Shown piece by piece: positions 59,007 through 64,000 of a stretch of DNA of 64,000 bases. The first letter of the stretch is position 1; each line of letters begins with the position of its first letter. The notes below the pieces were generated by a model. The model was not told the origin of the DNA. It saw only the letters and a program-made list of their open reading frames with translations, and did no database searches. The stretch comes from Acidaminococcus fermentans. Its GTDB lineage: Bacteria > Bacillota > Negativicutes > Acidaminococcales > Acidaminococcaceae. The position numbers and the translations under genes were made by a program. The stretch lies in contig NZ_VULN01000006.1 of the NCBI RefSeq assembly GCF_009696675.1, forward strand, positions 1-64,000, given 5' to 3'.

Positions 59007-59036
59007 AAGGGGCTGTTGCCTAAGCAACAACCCCTT
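59007..59036. terminator. Hairpin overlapping the TetR pseudogene end
   Basis: Stem AAGGGG-TGTTGC / GCAACA-CCCCTT with matching bulges, same type as 30460 and 60352. Confidence 0.6.
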
Positions 59037-59044
59037 CAACGGTC

Positions 59045-59397
59045 TCACAGCTCTTCAAACAGCTGCTGCCCGATTTCCAGCATTTTCTCTTTTTGGGTTT
59101 CCAGTTCCACCAGGAGTAGTTCGATCTTTTCTCCGGCACCCCGAAAATCTCCAGGGCCTGGGTCAGGATCAGCCGTTTCAGCTGCTCCGAAAGAGCCGCC
59201 AGGATTTCGTCCTTGGTTTTGTACCAGCGGCGGATCTCCAGCCCTCCCACTCCAGATTCCTCACTGATCCGGCTGAGAGTCATCCGCTGGTAGCCTACAT
59301 CCAGCAGCAGTCTGGCTGCACTTTTCAGGACCCGTTCCCGGCCGGTCAGGTCCTGTGGAGTAACGTCTGCCAACGGTTGTTTTCGATTTCTGCCCAT
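59045..59397 (-). pseudogene. TetR-family regulator, internally deleted and frameshifted
   Basis: The 5' part is a normal TetR HTH (RVLKSAARLLLDVGYQRMTL, VGGLEIRRWYKTKDEILAAL). About residue 80 it jumps to LTQALEIFG, which aligns with LTHSLRIFG near the end of the intact TetR at 61543. After a G4 run the current frame ends in nonsense at 59020. A one-base gain there restores GAGEKIELLLVELETQKEKM to a stop at 59045, which aligns with the paralog's C-terminus. So the middle ligand-binding part, about 110 residues, is gone and a G was lost. Confidence 0.7.
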
Positions 59398-59604
59398 AAA
59401 TCCTGTGACTCCATTCTTCCTGCAATATTTTGCGGTATGATTTTAGTGTATCACGGGGCAAAAACTTCATCAATCAATAGCGAAAAAATTCATTGTTTTC
59501 ATTTTTCTGCCACAAGTATCCCTCGAAAATCCTGTAACTTCCTGCACTTGAGCCATGACTAAACAGTCTGTTTCCGACTATACAGTCATACATTTGTTGC
59601 ACAA

Positions 59605-59638
59605 AAAAAGGACTGCCGCTCAAGCAGCAGTCCTTTTT
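59605..59638 (-). terminator. Terminator of hsp20
   Basis: Stem AAAAAGGACTGC / GCAGTCCTTTTT with long T-runs on both strands. Confidence 0.85.
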
Positions 59639-59679
59639 CTCTATGGAGCTCCGACTTTCCACGGAGTCTCCCGCCCTCG

Positions 59680-60123
59680 TTATCCTTCGATGGCGATATA
59701 TTTCTTGTTGTCCACCTTCTGGGGTTCCTTTTTGGGGATGCTCAGTTCCAGGATACCGTTTTCGTACTTGGCCTTCACATCAGCCTCGGTGACCCCTTCG
59801 CCTACATAGAAGCTCCGGGCGCACTGGCCAAAGGTCCGTTCACGGCGGATATACTGGCCTTTCTTGTCTTTTTCATCCTTGTCCACACCCTTGCTGGCAC
59901 TGATGGTCAGATATCCGTTTTCCAGCTGTGCATGGATTTCATCCTTCTTGAACCCCGGCAGGTCAATGTCCAGTTCATAGTGGTCGCCCACATCCCGCAC
60001 ATCGGTCTTCATCATATTTCTGGAGTGTTTCCCGTACAGAGGATTTCTGGCCGTAAACACATCATCAAAGTCATTCATGAGATCATCGAACACATTGTCA
60101 TTGAAAACGCTAGGCAGTAACAT
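59680..60123 (-). CDS. hsp20: Hsp20 / alpha-crystallin small heat-shock protein
   Basis: A 147-residue chaperone with the alpha-crystallin domain (YELDIDLPGFKKDEIHAQLE, GQYIRRERTFGQCARSFYVG, AKYENGILELSIPKKE, containing the L-x-I-type tail). It holds unfolding proteins during stress. ATG 60123 has GGAGG at 8 nt; an ATG five codons earlier has none. The promoter carries a CIRCE element, so HrcA should repress it. The leader is about 140 nt and contains GGGCCCCT-GA-GGGGCC, which may matter for heat response. Confidence 0.92.
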   Translation of the reverse strand: MLLPSVFNDNVFDDLMNDFDDVFTARNPLYGKHSRNMMKTDVRDVGDHYELDIDLPGFKKDEIHAQLENGYLTISASKGVDKDEKDKKGQYIRRERTFGQCARSFYVGEGVTEADVKAKYENGILELSIPKKEPQKVDNKKYIAIEG

Positions 60124-60270
60124 AAGCCATTCCTCCATTCAATCTTGGCCTTGAAGGTCAGCTTTTGGAACTACCGAAAGGCTGGATTCCTGCGGCCCCT
60201 CAGGGGCCCGTCCTACGTTCCAGGTTCTCTTGGGAACCCTTCTCTGTGGTCTTTCCTTCGTTCTGGTATT

Positions 60271-60299
60271 ATAATAGCACAGGTTGTTAGCACTGTCAA
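60271..60299 (-). promoter_or_regulatory. Sigma-70 promoter of hsp20
   Basis: Minus-strand TTGACA (60294-60299), 17 bp, TATTAT (60271-60276). Confidence 0.75.
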
Positions 60300-60313
60300 G
60301 CGTTGAGTGCTAA
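60287..60313. promoter_or_regulatory. CIRCE operator (HrcA site)
   Basis: TTAGCACTG-N9-GAGTGCTAA. It differs from the CIRCE consensus by one base in the left arm (G for C) and overlaps the -35 box of hsp20. Confidence 0.88.
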
Positions 60314-60340
60314 AAAGTCAAAGTTTTTTTGACTTTTTAG
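60310..60340. terminator. Perfect 13-bp AT-rich hairpin beside CIRCE
   Basis: CTAAAAAGTCAAA pairs with TTTGACTTTTTAG. It could terminate transcripts coming from the C39 gene toward hsp20. Confidence 0.55.
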
Positions 60341-60351
60341 AGGAGAGGAAT

Positions 60352-60377
60352 GGGGCTGTTGCATGGGCAACAGTCCC
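60352..60377. terminator. GGGGCTGTTGC-type hairpin
   Basis: Stem GGGGCTGTTGC / GCAACAGTCCC with one wobble pair, related to the hairpins at 30460 and 59007. Confidence 0.5.
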
Positions 60378-60379
60378 TT

Positions 60380-60414
60380 AGTCGGAAGTCGGGAGTCTGA
60401 AGTCGGAAGCCTCG
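60380..60414. repeat. Degenerate 7-bp tandem repeat
   Basis: AGTCGGA, AGTCGGG, AGTCTGA, AGTCGGA, AGCCTCG; related in sequence to the repeat at 37913. Confidence 0.75.
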
Positions 60415-60514
60415 GGACAGGATCCGTCTGGCTGGACGGATCCTTTTGATTCTGTAGAACCAGAATCGCAATCAATCTGAGATGGCATTTCGTCCAAAGG
60501 TTCTACATATTCAA

Positions 60515-60532
60515 AAATTTGCCTGCAAATTT
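60515..60532. repeat. 18-bp near-palindrome, also at 55971
   Basis: AAATTTGCCTGCAAATTT, identical to 55971-55988. Between 60415 and 60514 nothing else was recognised. Confidence 0.65.
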
Positions 60533-60540
60533 AACCTTCG

Positions 60541-60568
60541 GCTCCAGACTTCAGACTTCAGACTTGAG
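60541..60568. repeat. Degenerate 7-bp tandem repeat
   Basis: GCTCCAG, ACTTCAG, ACTTCAG, ACTTGAG. Confidence 0.7.
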
Positions 60569-60591
60569 CCGCTATGCGGCTCTACAGCTAA

Positions 60592-60624
60592 GGGGGTGTT
60601 GCACGGAACGTGCGACACCCCCTC
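60592..60624. terminator. Hairpin after the C39-like gene
   Basis: Stem AGGGGGTGT-TGCAC / GTGC-GACACCCCCT, 8 bp past the stop; related to the GGGGGTGT hairpins at 187 and 47146. Confidence 0.65.
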
Positions 60625-60631
60625 TAAAAAA

Positions 60632-61450
60632 TCACAGCTTCACCCGGGCCGGAGAGGCGATCAGGAACAGATTGTGGTTCCCTCCCTCTTTTTCCGGGAA
60701 CTGGCCGTACATGTCGAAGGTGGAGAAGAACCGGGCGGCCGGGTAGATGCCGTAGCCGTCCTGGTTATGGTCCGTGGTGTCGTAGGGATCCGCCACGATC
60801 AGCACATCGTCCTGGGTGTCGGCGGTGCCCATGTCATCATAGCCGATGATTACCTGCCAGTGGCCGCCCCAGTCGATCCATCCTGCCAGGATAGGCTTTC
60901 CGGCCTTCAGGGTGGCCTTGATGTCTTCCGGTCCGAAGGTCTTCCCGGCCTTTGCATAGTCTTCCGTGGTCACCAAGTCGAACCCTCCCACCTTCTGGAA
61001 CATGTCCTTCATCTGTTCCAGGGTGGTGCCCGGATATCCGTCCGGGAAGCCAGGGACATTCACGTCCTTCAGGGGATGGCGCAGATCCGCCAGCTTCTGT
61101 TCCGTCCAGTCCTTCTGCCGGTCATACCACCGGAGCACCATCAGGGCTGCCGCCGGTCCGCAGGACCATTCACTGGACTGCTGGATGGTCTTGAAAGCCG
61201 GCAGCAGCACCAGGGACCCTTTGGAATGCATATGGTAGAAGTCCGGGTGAGTGTAATAAATGGTCTTTTTGTGATCCAGCTTCCGCTCTATGGAAGCAGC
61301 CCCCTGGTCCTGGGTGATTTTCGCCGGTTCCTGGAATTTCATGTCATCACTGAAGTTCCGGTTGGCCGCCAGCACCGGCAGGGAGAAGCCGGCGGCCAGC
61401 AGGCCGGCCAGCACAGCAGAAGTCAGTTTTGGGAAAAGTTTCATATCCAT
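60632..61450 (-). CDS. Secreted C39-like (papain-fold) peptidase family protein
   Basis: A 272-residue protein with a signal peptide (MDMKLFPKLTSAVLAGLLAA, predicted cut after LAA). The rest is a Peptidase_C39_2-type domain: SSEWSCGPAAALMVLRWY (candidate Cys97), GGHWQVIIGYDD (His197) and IVADPYD (Asp221). All three active-site residues are present. Bacteriocin-processing C39 domains are cytoplasmic and fused to ABC exporters; this one is exported and stands alone, so it should act on periplasmic or surface peptides. AAAGGA precedes the ATG, with a second ATG two codons later. Confidence 0.78.
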   Translation of the reverse strand: MDMKLFPKLTSAVLAGLLAAGFSLPVLAANRNFSDDMKFQEPAKITQDQGAASIERKLDHKKTIYYTHPDFYHMHSKGSLVLLPAFKTIQQSSEWSCGPAAALMVLRWYDRQKDWTEQKLADLRHPLKDVNVPGFPDGYPGTTLEQMKDMFQKVGGFDLVTTEDYAKAGKTFGPEDIKATLKAGKPILAGWIDWGGHWQVIIGYDDMGTADTQDDVLIVADPYDTTDHNQDGYGIYPAARFFSTFDMYGQFPEKEGGNHNLFLIASPARVKL

Positions 61451-61542
61451 CCGTTCCTTTCACGGCCCGGCCCTTTTTCCGGAAAGGGCCCTCGGGCATC
61501 CGTATTTCTTCTCCCTATTATAAAAGATTTCCGCCGGAATGC

Positions 61543-62241
61543 CTATAAGCTCCCCAGGATTTTCCCGCTGATTTCCTCCAGCAGGGGCCGCTGCTCCTCC
61601 AGCCGGTCCAGCATTTTCTGGATGGTCCCGGAAGAAATCCCGAAGATCCGTAGGGAATGGGTCAGGAAGGTCCGGCGGATCCGGTCCCAGTGGTAGGGCT
61701 TCCGGAACCCGTGGGCCATCACATAGCCTCCCAGTCCGGAACACACCAGCAGCATCTTTTCGTAGCTGAACTGACTGGACATCCGGACGGAAAACAGTCT
61801 GGTCACATACCGGTAATGGCGGGCCACCACTCGTTCGAGCAGATGGGGGATACAGTAGGCAGTCTTCCAGAAACTCCACAGCATGGTGTTGGTGTCCAGT
61901 ACCTCCATTTCCATCCCCAGCAGCATCACATACCGGTACAGGGCCATTTCCTCCCGGGTCCAGGATTCGGGGAAAGCCTCATCTGGCAGGAAGGTGTGGC
62001 AGATATAATCCCGGGTCCGTTCCATCAGCTGGGCAGCCAGGTCATCCAACAGTTCTTCCTTGGTCCGGTACCAGAGACTGATCTGCCGCTGGGGAATCCC
62101 CAGGGATTCCGCCAGTTTGGGCAGGGTGGTCCGCACATATCCCAGTTCCAGGAACATCTCCTTGGCCCGGTGGCGGATCTTCCGGTGCAGGGCCTCATCC
62201 TTTTCTTCCAGCAGTTTTTCTTCCTTTTTCCGTCTTCCCAT
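61543..62241 (-). CDS. TetR-family regulator
   Basis: A 232-residue protein with an N-terminal HTH (KIRHRAKEMFLELGYVRTTL, PKLAESLGIPQRQISLWYRT) and a large helical effector domain. ATG 62241 has AAAGGAGG at good spacing; ATG 62277 lacks one. It is the intact relative of the pseudogene at 59045-59397. The SLH porin gene lies upstream in the same direction behind a strong terminator, so no target is obvious. Confidence 0.85.
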   Translation of the reverse strand: MGRRKKEEKLLEEKDEALHRKIRHRAKEMFLELGYVRTTLPKLAESLGIPQRQISLWYRTKEELLDDLAAQLMERTRDYICHTFLPDEAFPESWTREEMALYRYVMLLGMEMEVLDTNTMLWSFWKTAYCIPHLLERVVARHYRYVTRLFSVRMSSQFSYEKMLLVCSGLGGYVMAHGFRKPYHWDRIRRTFLTHSLRIFGISSGTIQKMLDRLEEQRPLLEEISGKILGSL

Positions 62242-62307
62242 CAGAACATCCTCCTTTGCCGCAGCTTCTGTTTCCATTATACCAAATCCCTTCCGGCTAA
62301 AAAAACA

Positions 62308-62336
62308 AGAGGACTGCCGCCAGTATGCAGTCCTCT
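62308..62336 (-). terminator. Terminator of the SLH porin gene
   Basis: A perfect 10-bp stem (AGAGGACTGC) followed on the minus strand by TGTTTTTTT. Confidence 0.85.
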
Positions 62337-62351
62337 CGTGTTGGTTGCTGA

Positions 62352-63620
62352 TTAGAAGGTTACGACCATCTGAGACCACAGGGTCCGTGCATGTTCGTCG
62401 CTGTCCTTGCCTTTCAGGTCGAAGTATTCCACCTGGGCCACCATGTTCTTGGCCAAGGTTACGTTGCCGCCGAAGTGCCAGCCCTTGAACCCTTCTTCCG
62501 GGAACACATCATACCGGCCGTTCATGGTATGAGCAATGGTAGTGGTGGCCGCCTGATCATAGTATTTGGTGAACAGGCCCCAGCTGCCGGGTTTGGAAGC
62601 GGTGGCGCCGCCGTATTGCAGCCAGGCAACGACCCCGTCGTCATCTTTACCCATGTCATCCAGGTGATCATTGTCCCCGTTCAGGTACATGGCCCCGAAG
62701 TTGAACTTGCCTGCGGTGTAGTCGGCACCGACCGTCCAGATGGAGTCATCATCTTTGCCCATGCCCATGGCGGTTACATCGTCTGCCCGGACGTAGTTGG
62801 CTGCCATGTTCAGGTTGCCCCAACGGCCGCCTACTTCCGCCCTCCAGTATTTGTCGGCCACGGAATCGTTGTTGGAATCGCTCCAGCTGTATTCGCTCTT
62901 GTTGGCCATTTTGCCCCAGACCCCGGTGATGTAGGCCTGGCCAATCTTCACATCGGCTTTGATGGCATCCACACGGCTATCGTAGATGTTCCCGTCAGCG
63001 ATGAAGTCCTGGAACCGGCCGCCGGTCAGGTTTACCACCCCGATGTTCCCGGTCAGGTAAGCTCTCTGGAATTCCGTGTCATCGTCACCGGATTCGTTCT
63101 GGCCGATGAAGTGCTGGTTGTTTTCCAGCATGGATACGTAATGCCAGTTGTCGTTGACTTCGCCGGTGAGGAACAGACGGGTACGGAGCCGGGCGTCGTC
63201 GTTGTCACGGCCGGCTTTGGCAGCCTGCCATTTGTTTACGGCACCGCCGGAGCTGTGATCATAGCTCAGCCGGACGTTCCCGGTGATCTTCACATTGTCG
63301 GCGTTCTTTTCCAGTTTGGCCACCCGGACACCCAGGTTGTCCAGTTCATCAGCGAATTCGCTGACCAGCTTGTCATCGGCACCGATGGCTCCTTTGGCCA
63401 GAGCTTTGGCTACAATCTGTGCCATTTCATACCGGGTCATGGTTTTGTCACCTTTGAAGGTGCCATCAGGATATCCGTCCACCACACCGGCAGCAGCCAG
63501 TTTTGCTACAGCTCCATAAGCCCAGTGGCCTGCAGGCAGATCAGAGAACGGGTTGGCGGCAAATGCCGTGGCGCTGATGCCCATAGCCATAGCCAGAGCA
63601 CACACTAAGTTTTTTTTCAT
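62352..63620 (-). CDS. SLH-domain outer-membrane porin (OmpM-like)
   Basis: A 422-residue outer-membrane protein. Signal peptide MKKNLVCALAMAMGISATAF, then one SLH domain (NPFSDLPAGHWAYGAVAKLA, GYPDGTFKGDKTMTRYEMAQ, residues 23-80), a short coiled coil (ELDNLGVRVAKLEKNADNV), and a beta-barrel of about 300 residues ending in aromatic SQMVVTF. In Negativicutes this design ties the outer membrane to the cell wall through SLH while the barrel makes a pore. GGAGGATTTTTATC precedes ATG 63620. It is the best marker of the host lineage. Confidence 0.92.
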   Translation of the reverse strand: MKKNLVCALAMAMGISATAFAANPFSDLPAGHWAYGAVAKLAAAGVVDGYPDGTFKGDKTMTRYEMAQIVAKALAKGAIGADDKLVSEFADELDNLGVRVAKLEKNADNVKITGNVRLSYDHSSGGAVNKWQAAKAGRDNDDARLRTRLFLTGEVNDNWHYVSMLENNQHFIGQNESGDDDTEFQRAYLTGNIGVVNLTGGRFQDFIADGNIYDSRVDAIKADVKIGQAYITGVWGKMANKSEYSWSDSNNDSVADKYWRAEVGGRWGNLNMAANYVRADDVTAMGMGKDDDSIWTVGADYTAGKFNFGAMYLNGDNDHLDDMGKDDDGVVAWLQYGGATASKPGSWGLFTKYYDQAATTTIAHTMNGRYDVFPEEGFKGWHFGGNVTLAKNMVAQVEYFDLKGKDSDEHARTLWSQMVVTF

Positions 63621-63892
63621 GATAAAAATCCTCCTTCTGGTAATTTCCTGTCCGGAAGGGGTTCGCCTGCTTCCCGGGTTCTGTGCGAGTGGCCTTGTTT
63701 CCTCTACAGGTGCCGGCAATCCTGCGCTTCTCTTCGTTCCAGGATCTGTGGTAGTTTTCCACGTCTTCACTATACCAGAGGAAACTTTCTCCCGTCCCGG
63801 AAAACGCCTTGTGTTCCCAAAGCCTTCTTTTTTACAAGTGTATATTTCACGAACTTTTCATTTTTATCACAATATCGATGGAAAAGAGACGC

Positions 63893-63921
63893 TTGCAGTT
63901 TTGGAGAAAAGAGGGTATGAT
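63893..63921 (+). promoter_or_regulatory. Sigma-70 promoter of the last gene
   Basis: TTGCAG (63893-63898), 17 bp, TATGAT (63916-63921). The rest of 63621-63892 shows no gene. Confidence 0.65.
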
Positions 63922-63954
63922 GTAATTAATCTTATTACAGGAAGGATGATTCCC

Positions 63955-64000
63955 ATGGCAAATCATGAAGAACTGGTTGCTGAAGTAAAGAATCTGGCCG
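63955..64000 (+). CDS. Start of an unidentified protein, cut by the window edge
   Basis: ATG at 63955 follows GAAGGATG at suitable spacing and a plausible promoter. The first 15 residues are MANHEELVAEVKNLA. They do not identify a family. Confidence 0.65.
   Translation, partial: MANHEELVAEVKNLA

Noticed and set aside
60632-61450. Bacteriocin-processing function for the C39-like gene
   Set aside because: There is no precursor peptide with a double-glycine leader and no ABC exporter nearby, and the protein carries its own signal peptide.

Overview
The window looks like a chromosomal segment of an anaerobic, diderm member of the Firmicutes (Negativicutes), most plausibly close to Acidaminococcus. 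The evidence is an SLH-domain outer-membrane porin at the right end (62.4-63.6 kb), a giant trimeric autotransporter adhesin with a C-terminal outer-membrane anchor (37.9-46.6 kb), a serine T-box and CIRCE-type regulation, and many organic-acid and amino-acid uptake genes. The genus is an inference. No rRNA, tRNA, CRISPR array or prophage was seen.

Left third (0-22 kb): a LarA-like gene, a broken IS3-family element, then genes acting on gamma-glutamyl and amino-acid substrates. These are a secreted C26-type gamma-glutamyl hydrolase, an AraC regulator, and two transporter + gamma-glutamyltransferase pairs (SSS family + GGT) that face each other tail to tail. A GntR regulator and a GltS-type symporter operon follow; the latter encodes a multi-subunit FAD/Fe-S amino-acid (or opine) dehydrogenase. 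Next is a sugar-acid operon: KDG permease, split UxaA-type dehydratase and DapA-family aldolase, with a divergent IclR regulator.

Middle (22-36 kb): a tripartite tricarboxylate transporter (tctCBA) with a LysR gene, a CitMHS permease with glucarate dehydratase (gudD) and a second LysR gene, a secreted HAD phosphatase, and a DUF4143 ATPase between direct repeats. serA follows; it is read from a promoter inside the 3' end of rmuC through a serine T-box.

Right third (36-64 kb): rmuC, a TetR gene, the 2,876-residue adhesin, an orphan RelB-type antitoxin, a third GGT, a second DUF4143 ATPase, pepT, tex, an ECF transporter with a TrpP-like S component, a TetR pseudogene, hsp20 under CIRCE, a secreted C39-like protein, an intact TetR gene and the SLH porin.

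The most unusual feature is non-coding. Spacers between about 46.8 and 60.6 kb are built from recurring modules: degenerate 7-bp tandem repeats, a roughly 75-bp module of several small hairpins, and a 128-bp nested hairpin. The hairpin sequences differ between copies while the pairing is kept. The modules recur in the same order after three genes, and the 128-bp hairpin starts 1 to 15 bp after a stop codon each time. Functionally, the region suggests a cell that scavenges gamma-glutamyl compounds, amino acids, hexarates and organic acids.
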